Shown: positions 43,006 through 56,500 of the stretch, one piece after another
Layout: each line of letters begins with the position of its first letter
Position numbering within the stretch: position 1 is the stretch's first letter
DNA from: Gigantopelta aegis
Lineage: Eukaryota; Mollusca; Gastropoda; Neomphalida; Peltospiridae
Assembly: GCF_016097555.1 (NCBI RefSeq)
Contig: NC_054703.1
Location: forward strand, 16,997,969 to 17,061,968
Reading direction: 5' to 3'
Length of the DNA: 64,000 nucleotides
Notes under the pieces: model-generated
Seen by the model: only the letters and a program-made list of their open reading frames with translations
What the model was told of the DNA's origin: nothing
Database searches by the model: none
Position numbers and translations under genes: made by a program

Positions 43006-46000
43006 CTGTTAAAAACAAACAAGAATTGCACACAATTAAACTTATCTATGTATATTGTGAACAGTTACGTCCATACATATAGATGTTCACTTCAATGCAT
43101 GGTAAAACAAAAATTAAATTACCTGTAGTTTTGTTCAGTTTGTTAAAAAGTTTGTTTTGTTTAACGAAACCAGTAAATTAATTAATCATCGGCTATTGGA
43201 TGTCAAACATTTTGTAATTCTGACAAGTAGTCATCACAGGAAACTCGCTACATTTTTGCTAATGCAGCAAAGGATTTTTTATATGCACTTTGCCACAGAC
43301 AGGAAAGCACATACCAAGGCCTGTACCAGTTGTTGTGTACAGGCTGGAATGAGAAAAACCCTAATCAGTCGAATGGATCCACTGAGGTGGTTCGATTTTG
43401 CGACACCCCAACATAATTTATTATTCATTAAATGTTTTAACGTGACTACCAAATTAACTACCATTGTGTATGTTTAATGGGAAGAATAAAGGTGTTAAAA
43501 TGGCAATTGAGGAATATGTACAAACCTAATAACCCAAAACTACAGGATTAAGTGTTAAACGTGTTATTTATGATTTCAGATTTAACATTCGACACTGTTT
43601 ACTGTCTTCCATTACTGTCTTTAGTATCAGTTTAAGGGCAGGATGTAGCCCAGTGGTAGAGTGCTCGCTTGATGCTCAGTCGGTATATGATCGATTCCCG
43701 TCGGTGGGCTCATTGAGCTATTTCTCATTCCAGCCAGTGCACCACAACTGGTGCAACAAAGGCCGTGGTATGTGCTATCATGTCTTTGGGATGGTGCATA
43801 TAAAAGATCCCTTGCTACTAATGGAAAAATGTAGCGGGTTTCATCTCTAAGACTGTTGTTAAATTACCAAATGTTTGATATCCAACAGCTGATGATTAAT
43901 AACTAAGTGTGCTCTAGTGGTGTTGTTAAACAAAACAAACTTTAGCAGGGCTCGAAACTAACCAAAAAATATGGTGGCCCAACAAATAATAATGGATGTT
44001 GGCAAATTATGGTAAGAGAACCACGAGCATGATTTTATTGTGGAATACAAATATTAATAGTGACTCATATGTTATAGCTCTAAAGACGATAATATTATTT
44101 GGGCGACTAACGCCATTATTTTTTAAATACTTAAGTCGCCCAAACAGGATATTGGTTGCATTTGGCAACCTGGCCACAGGCTGTTTCAAGCCCTGCTTTA
44201 GTATCAGATTTTAAAATCTTAAATTACATATAAACAGGAGCAGATCCAGGGAGTGGCGATCCATCTAAATCACTCCAATCACCTACAGAGTCTCGCCCAA
44301 TTGGTCAAATTTTATTTTTTTGTTTCTAATTTTATTCCAACTGATGGCAGATGTATTTTTGGATTCCTACTCCATTCCATTTCCAAATTTTGCCCACCTC
44401 AAACTTATTATCTCCCTTCCCTACACCCTCCACCCCATCCCGAATCAAACAGCTGGTGGTGTCAGAAACTGACCCACGGTGGCTGTGCATGAACCTTCAG
44501 AAGATATATGCACAGGAATTTGTGCGCACAGACAAGTAATCCATGCACATGAAATTAACAATTAGTGTGAACAGACAAGTCATTCGACCCCACAGTTGTC
44601 ATCCGTACAGACAAAATTAACAATTAGTGTGCACAGACAAGTCATTCGACCCCACAGTTGTCATCCGTACAGACAAAATTAACAATTAGTGTGCACAGAC
44701 AAGTCATTCGACCCCACAGTTGTCATCCGTACAGACAAAATTAACAATTAGTGTGCACAGACAAGTCATTCAACCCCACAGTTGTCATCCGTACACACAA
44801 AATTAACAATTAGTGTGCACAGACAAGTCATTCGACCCCACAGTTGTCATCCGTGCACACAAAATTAACAATTATTGTGCACAGACAAGTCATTCGACTC
44901 CACAGTTGTCATCCGTACACACAAAATTAACAATTAGTGTGCACAGACAAGTCATTCAACCCCACAGTTGTCATCCGTACAGACAAAATTAACAATTAGT
45001 GTGCACAGACAAGTCATTCGACCCCACAGTTGTCCGACCCCACAGTTGTCATCCGTGCACACAAAATTAACAATTAGTGTGCACAGACAAGTCATTCGAC
45101 CCCACAGTTGTCATCCGTACAGACAAAATTAACAATTAGTGTGCACAGACAAGTCATTCAACCCCACAGTTGTCATCCGTACAGACAAAATTAACAATTA
45201 GTGTGCACAGACAAGTCATTCGACTCCACAGTTGTCATCCGTACAGACAAAATTAACAATTAGTGTGCACAGACAAGTCATTCGACTCCACAGTTGTCAT
45301 CCGTACAGACAAAATTAACAATTAGTGTGCACAGACAAGTCATTCGACTCCACAGTTGTCATCCGTACAGACAAAATTAACAATTAGTGTGCACAGACAA
45401 GTCATTCGACTCCACAGTTGTCATCCGTACAGACAAAATTAACAATTAGTGTGCACAGACAAGTCATTCGACCCCACAGTTGTCATCCGTACAGACAAAA
45501 TTAACAATTAGTGTGCACAGACAAGTCATTCGACCCCACAGTTGTCATCCGTACAGACAAAATTAACAATTAGTGTGCACAGACAAGTCATTCGACCCCA
45601 CAGTTGTCATCCGTACAGACAAAATTAACAATTAGTGTGCACAGACAAGTCATTCGACCCCACAGTTATCATCCGTGCACACAAAATTAACAATTAGTGT
45701 GCAGACAAGTCATTCGACTCCACAGTTGTCATCCGTACAGACAAAATTAACAATTAGTGTGCACAGACAAGTCATTCGACTCCACAGTTGTCATCCGTAC
45801 AGACAAAATTAACAATTAGTGTGCACAGACAAGTCATTCGACTCCACAGTTGTCATCCGTACAGACAAAATTAACAATTAGTGTGCACAGACAAGTCATT
45901 CGACTCCACAGTTGTCATCCGTGCACACAAAATTAACAATTAGTGTGCACAGACAAGTCATTCGACCCCACAGTTGTCATCCGTACAGACAAAATTAACA

Positions 46001-49000
46001 ATTAGTGTGCACAGACAAGTCATTCGACCCCACAGTTGTCATCCGTACAGACAAAATTAACAATTAGTGTGCACAGACAACTCATTCGACCCCACAGTTG
46101 TCATCCGTACAGACAAAATTAACAATTAGTGTGCACAGACAAGTCATTCGACCCCACAGTTGTCATCCGTACACACAAAATTAACAATTAGTGTGCACAG
46201 ACAAGTCATTCGACCCCACAGTTGTCATCCGTGCACACAAAATTAACAATTAGTGTGCACAGACAAGTCATTCGACCCCACAGTTGTCATCCGTACAGAC
46301 AAAATTAACAATTAGTGTGCACAGACAACTCATTCGACCCCACAGTTGTCATCCGTACACACAAAATTAACAATTAGTGTGCACAGACAACTCATTAGAC
46401 CCCACAGTTGTCATCCGTACACACAAAATTAACAATTAGTGTGCACAGACAAGTCATTCAACCCCACAGTTGTCATCCGTACAGACAAAATTAACAATTA
46501 GTGTGCACAGACAAGTCATTCAACCCCACAGTTGTCATCCGTACAGAGGAAATTAACAATTAGTGTGCACAGACAAGTCATTCGACCCCACAATTGTCAT
46601 CCGTGCACACAAAATTAACAATTAGTGTGCACAGACAAGTCATTCGACCCCACAGTTGTCATCCGTACAGACAAAATTAACAATTAGTGTGCACAGACAA
46701 GTCATTCGACTCCACAGTTGTCATCCGTAGAGACAAAATTAACAATTAGTGTGCACAGACAAGTCATTCGACCCCACAGTTGTCATCCGTACAGACAAAA
46801 TTAACAATTAGTGTGCACAGACAAGTCATTCGACCCCACAGTTGTCATCCGTACAGACAAAATTAACAATTAGTGTGCACAGACAAGTCATTCGACCCCA
46901 CAATTGTCATCCGTGCACACAAAATTAACAATTAGTGTGCACAGACAACTCATTCGACCCCACAGTTGTCATCCGTACAGACAAAATTAACAATTAGTGT
47001 GCACAGACAAGTCATTCGACCCCACAGTTGTCATCCGTACAGACAAAATTAACAATTAGTGTGCACAGACAAGTCATTCGACCCCACAGTTGTCATCCGT
47101 ACAGAGGAAATTAACAATTAGTGTGCACAGACAACTCATTCGACCCCACAGTTGTCATCCGTGCACACAAAATTAACAATTAGTGTGCACAGACAAGTCA
47201 TTCGACTCCACAGTTGTCATCCGTACACACAAAATTAACAATTAGTGTGCACAGACAACTCATTCGACCGCACAGTTGTCATCCGTACACACAAAATTAA
47301 CAATTAGTGTGCACAGACAAGTCATTCAGTTGTCATCCGTACAGAGGAAATTAACAATTAGTGTGCACAGACAAGTCATTCGACCCCACAGTTGTCATCC
47401 GTGCACACAAAATTAACAATTAGTGTGCACAGACAACTCATTCGACCCCACAGTTGTCATCCGTACACACAAAATTAACAATTAGTGTGCACAGACAAGT
47501 CATTCAACCCCACAGTTGTCATCCGTACAGACAAAATTAACAATTAGTGTGCACAGACAAGTCATTCAACCCCACAGTTGTCATCCGTACAGAGGAAATT
47601 AACAATTAGTGTGCACAGACAACTCATTCGACCCCACAGTTGTCATCCGTACAGACAAAATTAACAATTAGTGTGCACAGACAAGTCATTCGACTCCACA
47701 GTTGTCATCCGTAGAGACAAAATTAACAATTAGTGTTCACAGACAAGTCATTCGACCCCACAGTTGTCATCCGTACAGAGGAAATTAACAATTAGTGTGC
47801 ACAGACAAGTCATTCGACCCTACAGTTGTCATCCGTACAGACAAAATTAACAATTAGTGTGCACAGACAAGTCATTCGACCCCACAGTTGTCATCCGTAC
47901 AGACAAAATTAACAATTATTGTGCACAGACAAGTCATTCGACTCCACAGTTGTCATCCGTGCACACAAAATTAACAATTAGTGTGCACAGACAAGTCATC
48001 TGTGTGAATGGATTTAATCGTTTGTGTGCACAGACAAGTCATCTGTGTGAATGGATTTAATCGTTTGTGTGCACCGACAAGTCATCTGTGTGAATGGATT
48101 TAATCGTTTGTGTGCACAGACAAGTCATCTGTGTGAATGGATTTAATCGTTTGTGTGCACCGACAAGTCATCTGTGTGAATGGATTTAATCGTTTGTGTG
48201 CACCGACAAGTCATCTGTGTGAATGGATTTAATCGTTTGTGTGCACCGACAAGCAGGGCTAGCTCTGGGTGAATCAGAAAACTTTGCCAAATTATCTCAA
48301 AAATGCAAAAACTGTTTTCGCCAAATTAAAATAAAATTTGCCAATTGGCAAATTTGGCGAGTGGCAGAGCACACAGGTATATATTTAGTTTTCAGCATGT
48401 TCCCTAGACTCTAGAGGACTCCATTGTAATGACTCGACAGTGGTGACAAACAGCCAGACTTTATTATAGTCTAGAGAACAAATGTATGTACCTTGTAAAT
48501 ACCTTACCCAAAGAAAAAGACGACAGTTGTAACCAGAAGTATCCCAGTGATGCCGGAAATCAGTAGGACTTCCATGTTTGTTTTATCTGATTCACTGGCT
48601 GATGATGCTGAAAAATAAATAAATAAATAAATAAGGAAACAAACACTCAGCTCAGCGGTAGAGTGCTCATCTAGCCAGGATGGGGTAGTGGGGTGGTGGA
48701 GTAGCCTAGTGGTAGAGTGCTCATCTAGCCGTGGTGGGGTGGTGGAGTAGCCTAGTGGTAGACTGCTCATCTAGCCAGGATGGGGTAGTGGGGTGGTGGA
48801 GTAGCCTAGTGGTAGAGTGCTCATCTAGCCAGGATGGGGTAGTGGGGTGGTGGAGTAGCCTAGTGGTAGAGTGCTCATCTAGCCGTGGTGGGGTGGTGGA
48901 GTAGCCTAGTGGTAGACTGCTCATCTAGCCAGGATGGGGTAGTGGGGTGGTGGAGTAGCCTAGTGGTAGAGTGCTCATCTAGCCAGGATGGGGTAGTGGG

Positions 49001-52000
49001 GTGGTGGAGTAGCCTAGTGGTAGAGTGCTCATCTAGCCAGGATGGGGTAGTGGGGTGGTGGAGTAGCCTAGTGGTAGAGTGCTCATCTAGCCATGGTGGG
49101 GTGTGGAGTAGCCTAGTGGTAGAGTGCTCATCTAGCCGTGGTGGGGTGGTGGAGTAGCCTAGAGGTAGACTGCTCATCTAGCCGTGGTGGAGTAGCCTAG
49201 TGGTAGAGTGCTCATGTAGCCGTGGTGGGGTGGTGGAGTAGCCTAGAGGTAGACTGCTCATCTAGCCGTGGTGGGGTGGTGGAGTAGCCTAGTGGTAGAC
49301 TGCTCATCTAGCCGTGGTGGGGTGGTGGAGTAGCCTAGTGGTAGACTGCTCATCTAGCCGTGGTGGGGTGGTGGAGTAGCCTAGTGGTAGACTGCTCATC
49401 TAGCCGTGGTGGGGTGGTGGAGTAGCCTAGTGGTAGAGTGCTCATCTAGCCGTGGTGGGGTGGTGGAGTAGCCTAGTGGTAGACTGCTCATCTAGCCATG
49501 GTGGGGTGGTGGAGTAGCCTAGTGGTAGACTGCTCATCTAGCCGTGGTGGGGTGGTGGAGTAGCCTAGTGGTAGAGTGCTCATCTAGCCGTGGTGGAGTA
49601 GCTTAGTGGTAGAGTGCTCATCTAGCCATAGTGGGGTGGTGGAGTAGCCTAGTGGTAGAGTGCTCATCTAGCCGTGGTGGAGTAGCCTAGTGGTAGACTG
49701 CTCATCTAGCCGTGGTGGGGTGGTGGAGTAGCCTAGTAGTAAAGCGCTTGCCTGAGGCGAGGTCAGTCTAGAATAGATCCTCGCCGGTGGGCCCATTGAG
49801 CCATTTCTCGTTCCAGCCAGTGCACCACAACTTGTATATCAAAGGCCATGGTATGTGCTATCCTGTCTGTGGGATGGTGCATATAAAAGATCCCTTGCTA
49901 CTAATGAAAAAATGTAGCGGGTTTCCACTATATGTCAAAATTACTAAAATTTTGACATCCAATAGTCAATGATTACAGTGATAAATCAATGTGCTCCAGT
50001 GGTGTCATTAAACAAAAGATCTGTACCTCACAACTGATACATCAAAGACATCTACCATACGATCACTGCTTGAAGACTTTTTATCTTGATCAGTGCTCCA
50101 CAACTGCTACATCAAAGACCACAAATAAAGCTTTTTGAGCACGGAACTACTTTTACACTAGTTATAATCAGCGAATGACTGTTGTCTTGTTCAGTTTCTT
50201 ATTCTTTCATTCTCAGTACATTATTTCGATTTAAAATAAAAAAACAGTAACGAGTTATTGTCTTGATAATGAAATTTATCTAGTCGATACATATAATGAC
50301 TGCTGGTAAAATTATTTTTATCACATCAAAAAATATGTATCTAAGTTCTGTTGTATTTATTACAGTATCTCAGTTCTGTTGTACAGTATTTATTACAGTA
50401 TCTAAGTTCTGTTGTATTTATTACAGTATCTCAGTTCTGTTGTATTTATTACAGTATCTCAGTTCTGTTGTATTTATTACAGTATCTCAGTTCTGTTGTA
50501 TTTATTACAGTATCTCAGTTCTGTTGTACAGTATTTATTACAGTATCTAAGTTCTGTTGTATTTATTACAGTATCTCAGTTCTGTTGTATTTATTACAGT
50601 ATCTCAGTTCTGTTGTATTTATTACAGTATCTCAGTTCTGTTGTATTTATTACAGTATCTCAGTTCTGTTGTACAGTATTTATTACAGTATCTCAGTTCT
50701 GTTGTATTTATTACAGTATCTCAGTTCTGTTGTATTTATTACAGTATCTCAGTTCTGTTGTATTTATTACAGTATCTCAGTTCTGTTGTATTGATTACAG
50801 TATCTCAGTTCTGTTGTATTTATTACAGTATCTCAGTTCTGTTGTACAGTATTTATTACAGTATCTCAGTTCTGTTGTATTTATTACAGTATCTCAGTTC
50901 TGTTGTATTTATTACAGTATCTCAGTTCTGTTGTATTTATTACAGTATCTCAGTTCTGTTGTATTTATTACAGTATCTCAGTTCTGTTGTACAGTATTTA
51001 TTACAGTATCTCAGTTCTGTTGTATTTATTACAGTATCTCAGTTCTGTTGTATTTATTACAGTATCTCAGTTCTGTTGTATTTATTACAGTATCTCAGTT
51101 CTGTTGTATTTATTACAGTATCTAAGTTCTGTTGTATTTATTACAGTATCTCAGTTCTGTTGTATTTATTACAGTATCTCAGTTCTGTTGTATTTATTAC
51201 AGTATCTCAGTTCTGTTGTACTTATTACAGTATCTCAGTTCTGTTGTACAGTATTTATTACAGTATCTCAGTTCTGTTGTATTTATTACAGTATCTCAGT
51301 TCTGTTGTATTTATTACAGTATCTCAGTTCTGTTGTATTTATTACAGTATCTCAGTTCTGTTGTATTTATTACAGTATCTCAGTTCTGTTGTATTTATTA
51401 CAGTATCTCAGTTCTGTTGTACAGTATTTATTACAGTATCTCAGTTCTGTTGTATTTATTACAGTATCTCAGTTCTGTTGTATTTATTACAGTATCTCAG
51501 TTCTGTTGTATTTATTACAGTATCTCAGTTCTGTTGTATTTATTACAGTATCTCAGTTCTGTTGTACAGTATTTATTACAGTATCTCAGTTCTGTTGTAT
51601 TTATTACAGTATCTCAGTTCTGTTGTACAGTATTTATTACAGTATCTCAGTTCTGTTGTATTTATTACAGTATCTCAGTTCTGTTGTATTTATTACAGTA
51701 TCTCAGTTCTGTTGTACAGTATTTATTACAGTATCTCAGTTCTGTTGTACAGTATTTATTACAGTATCTCAGTTCTGTTGTATTTATTACAGTATCTCAG
51801 TTCTGTTGTACAGTATTTATTACAGTATCTCAGTTCTGTTGTACAGTATTTATTACAAATTAAAATTGTATTTCCATATATTGTACTGAAATTGACATAA
51901 TGCAGTTGAAAACGTAAAGGGGCGGGATTTAGCTCAGTTGGTTGAGTGCTCGCCTGAGGTGATTGCGTCGCAGGATCGAAACACTTCAGTGGATCTATTC

Positions 52001-53501
52001 AACTGATTGGGGCTTTTCTCATTCCAGCCAGTGCTCCACAACTGGTCAAAGGCTGTGGTATGTGCTTTTCTGTCTGTGGGTAAGTGCATATAAAAGATCC
52101 CTTGCTGCATTAGGAAAAATGTAGCGCGTTTCCTCTGATGACTACGACAGTCAGAATTACCAAATGTTTGACATCCAATACCCGATGATTAATTAATCAA
52201 TGTGATCCAAACCTTTTTCTTTTCTTTTTTGAAAACAGATTAGAAAAAGGTGAGTGCAGACAGACAGCTGTTTATCTCTTTGCTTCAAATGGTCTTTATA
52301 ATTTTAATAATAGTCTACAGTGGTTCCGGAATACAAAAGATTTCACTAACAAGTTTGATGCTACTTACTTCCAGGCATTGTGCAGCCCTGTCTCGCACAC
52401 ACCTCGGTGATAACAGTTCTGTTACTGCCGCGACAGTTACGCCCCCCTCCTATGGGGAGAGGCTGTGTACAGGTTCTGTTCAGAGACACCTTGCGCCGAC
52501 AGAATGATGAACAGCGTCCAATAGTATTTCTAGTCCATGATGACCAGCCTCCATTCACTGAAACACCCGAGGACCCTCATTAAACAGGTAAATACATTTA
52601 TCCGGCAACCGCCGTTTCTTTTGACAGAATATGATGATGTGTAAAGCAAAGTCATATCCTGCTATAATATGACTTTTGACATCACTCATGTTACGTCACA
52701 CGTATATCTTACATTACAAAATTGCTCATTTGACCTCTAGGTCATTGTACAATGTTGCTGAAATAACAGAAATAATAGCCTTTTCCCTTAATTTTTATGG
52801 TCTGCAGGATAAAGATAATAACTAGTTAATGACGTTGGATATCTGCTTTATCCTGTTCAGGCCAGATGAGAAATTCTGCTCAGCACAGCCTCGCATAATT
52901 TCCCATTCTTACCTTCACAGGATAAAGCAGATTTCCGACATCATTAACTAGTTATTCTCTATAGAACCTGTCTTGGATACATCTGTAGGGAAATTCAGAG
53001 AATGTGCCTAAGACAGGTGTGCTTGATGAACGTTCAGTGGATTTAAGCATGTGTTGAATGGTTGATCAATTTATTGATAATTAGAAATTACGTGTTTCTA
53101 ACCACAACCTCTTGGGACATTAACCAAGCGTGTGTTACAGGCTATACCTCTTAAACAAGGACTCCCAGTGCAGGATTCTGTAGTCGTGTCCTTGTCCACC
53201 CCAATACACGCCTTGCCCCCTCCTGATGGGGCGGGGTCTGTACACTGTCTCTGGACAAAGACCAGTCTCTCACAGTTGAGTAGACACTGACCAACCATAA
53301 GTCTCCTCCACGCTGACCACTGTCCATCCACTGTAAAAGATGCTAAATTAACTCTTCAGGGGCAGATTATACTTTGGGTAAAGGGGGGGGGGGGGGGGGG
53401 GGGAGGGGAGTCCGAAACAATATGTAAATGTTTATAATTTGAAATTATAAATTTTACATGGACATCAATTAAATTTACGTGGTAGGGTTGGGGTTTTTTA
53501 G

Positions 53502-53548
<47 letters not shown>

Positions 53549-56500
53549 GGGGGGGGGAGGGGGGGGGGGGGAGGGGAGGGTCTGTGCAACTGGGAAACAC
53601 CCCATAATCCACCCCTGCTCTTATCCAATGGTGAAATATTTGACAGAACTTCGTGTCAAAATGTTGTTTCACCCGGACAGTAATAATATTTATTTTGAAC
53701 TAGTATCACTGTACTAGCTACTATTTTGCCTGAAACATGTGCGAGGTGCTGCTATAAATAGAATGACAACTTTGTGAAAAACAAGGGGTGGGATTTAGCT
53801 CAGTTGGTTGAGTGCTCGCCTGAGGTGCTTGCGTCGCAGGATCGAACCATGTCGGTGAATCCATTCAACTTATTGCTTTTTTCTCTCGTTCCAACCAGTG
53901 CACCAAAACTGGTCAAAAGCCGTGGTATGTGGGAAATTGCATATAAAAGATCCCTTGCTGCTAATGGGAAAATTTAGCGGATTTCCTCTAATGATCAAGT
54001 GTCAGAATTACCAAAGTGTCAGAATTACCAAATGATTGACATCCCATAGCCGATTATTAAGTAATCAATGTGCTCTAGTGGTGTCGTTAAACAAAACAAA
54101 AAACATTTTATGGAAAACATGATTGTAAAATATCCTTGGTGATCTACTGTAGAGATATTCAAATGTTTCATCAAACAAGAACGTGTGCTATTCACATGTT
54201 TCATCAAACAAGAACGTGTGCTATTCACATGTTTCATCAAACAAGAACGTGTGCTATTCACATGTTTCATCAAACAAGAACGTGTGCTATTCACATGTTG
54301 CATAAAACAAGCGCCTGCACTTATTCCTGTGGGGGTGGGACGTAGCCCAGTGGTACAGCGCTTGCTCGATGCACGGTCGGTCTGGGATCGATCGCCGTCG
54401 GTGGGCCCATTGGGCTATTTCTCATTCCAGCCAGTGTACCACGACTGGTATATCAAAGGCTGTGGTATGTACTACCCTGTCTGTGGGATGATGCATATAA
54501 AAGATCCCTTGCTGCTAATCGAAAAGAGTAGCCCATGAAGTGGCGACAGCGGGTTTCCTCTCTCAATATCTGTGTGGTCCTTAACCATATGTCTGACGCC
54601 ATATAACCGTAAATAAAATATGTTGAGTGCGTCGTTAAATAAAACATTTTTTTATTTTTTATTCCTGTGTTTTATTAAGCACCCACGTGTTTTATTCAAA
54701 CAGTACACATGTTTTATTCAGCCCGTGCACCAGACTAAAGCCTCGTCATCTTACCTCTTGGACAAAGTCCTTCAGTGCATGTTTCTCTGATGGTGTCCTT
54801 ATCCACTCCAATACAAGGCGTCCTGTCCCGCCGGGACAAGTTCGGGAATGTGCACACTCTTTGAATAAAGATTAGTCTCCTACAGTTAGGCAGACACTGT
54901 CCAACCATAAGTCTGCTCCACGCTGACCATTGTCCACTCACTTCAAAACAGGTGTACATGTATAGTATTAGAGACACAAACTGCCTGGATGAATGAATGA
55001 ACAAATACATGTAAATGAATGAAACAGAAAACAAAACAAAATGACGATTAGTTTGGGGTCAGCTCTATGTTCCCTCGGGGTTAGGGTTCCTCAGCTCTAT
55101 GTTCCCTTAGGGTTAGGGTTCCTCAGCTCTATGTTCCCTCAGGGTTAGGGATAGGGTTCCTCAGCTCTATGTTCCCTCAAGGTTAGGGTTAGTGTTCCTC
55201 AGCTCTATGTTCCCTCGGGGTTAGGGTTCCTCAGTTCTATGTTCCCTTAGGGTTAGGTGTCCTCAGCTCTATGTTCCCTCAGGGTTAGGGTTAGTGTTCC
55301 TCAGCTCTATGTTCCCTCGGGGTTAGGGTTCCTCAGCTCTATGTTCCCTTAGGGTTAGGGTTCCTCAGGGTTAGGGTTAGGGTTCCTCAGCTCTATGTTC
55401 CCTCAAGGTTAGGGTTAGTGTTCCTCAGCTCTATGTTCCCTCGGGGTTAGGGTTCCTCAGCTCTATGTTCCCTTAGGGTTAGGGTTCCTCAGCTCTATGT
55501 TTCCTCAGGGTTAGGGTTAGTGTTCCTCAGCTCTATGTTCCCTCGGGGTTAGGGTTCCTCAGCTCTATGTTCCCTTAGGGTTAGGGTTCCTCAGCTCTAT
55601 GTTCCCTCAGGGTTAGGGATAGGGTTCCTCAGCTCTATGTTCCCTCGGGGTTAGAGTTCCTCAGCTCTATGTTTCCTCAGGGTTAGGGTTAGGGTTCCTC
55701 AGCTCTATGTTCCCTCGGGGTTAGGGTTCCTCAGCTCTATGTTCCCTTAGGGTTAGGGTTCCTCAGCTCTATGTTCCCTCAGGGTTAGGGATAGGGTTCC
55801 TCAGCTCTATGTTCCCTTAGGGTTAGGGTTCCTCAGCTCTATGTTTCCTCAGGGTTAGGGTTAGGGTTCCTCAGCTCTATGTTCCCTTAGGGTTAGGGTT
55901 CCTCAGCTCTATGTTCCCTCAGGGTTAGGGTTCATCAGCTCTATGTTCCCTCGGGGTTAGCGTTCCTCAGCTCTATGTTCCCTTAGGGTTAGGGTTCCTC
56001 AGCTCTATGTTCCCTTAGGGTTAGGGTTAGTGTTCCTCAGCTCTATGTTCCCTTAGGGTTAGGTGTCCTCAGCTCTATGTTCCCTCAGGGTTAGGGTTAG
56101 TGTTCCTCAGCTCTATGTTCCCTCGGGGTTAGGGTTCCTCAGCTCTATGTTCCCTTAGGGTTAGGGTTCCTCAGGGTTAGGGTTAGGGTTCCTCAGCTCT
56201 ATGTTCCCTCAAGGTTAGGGTTAGTGTTCCTCAGCTCTATGTTCCCTCGGGGTTAGGGTTCCTCAGCTCTATGTTCCCTTAGGGTTAGGGTTCCTCAGCT
56301 CTATGTTTCCTCAGGGTTAGGGTTAGTGTTCCTCAGCTCTATGTTCCCTCGGGGTTAGGGTTCCTCAGCTCTATGTTCCCTTAGGGTTAGGGTTCCTCAG
56401 CTCTATGTTCCCTCAGGGTTAGGGTTCCTCAGCTCTATGTTCCCTCGGGGTTAGCGTTCCTCAGCTCTATGTTCCCTCAGGGTTAGGGTTAGGGTTCCTC

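Noticed and set aside
50557-51900. 447-residue open frame, hydrophobic and periodic
   Set aside because: It is entirely the 28-bp minisatellite read through three frames; two other frames give the same peptide in shifted form. No start context or non-repeat sequence supports a gene.
51917-51990. tRNA gene at gggatttagctcagttggtt
   Set aside because: Box A and B-like motifs are present but no acceptor-stem pairing was found, and the sequence continues into the SINE core; it is a SINE head.
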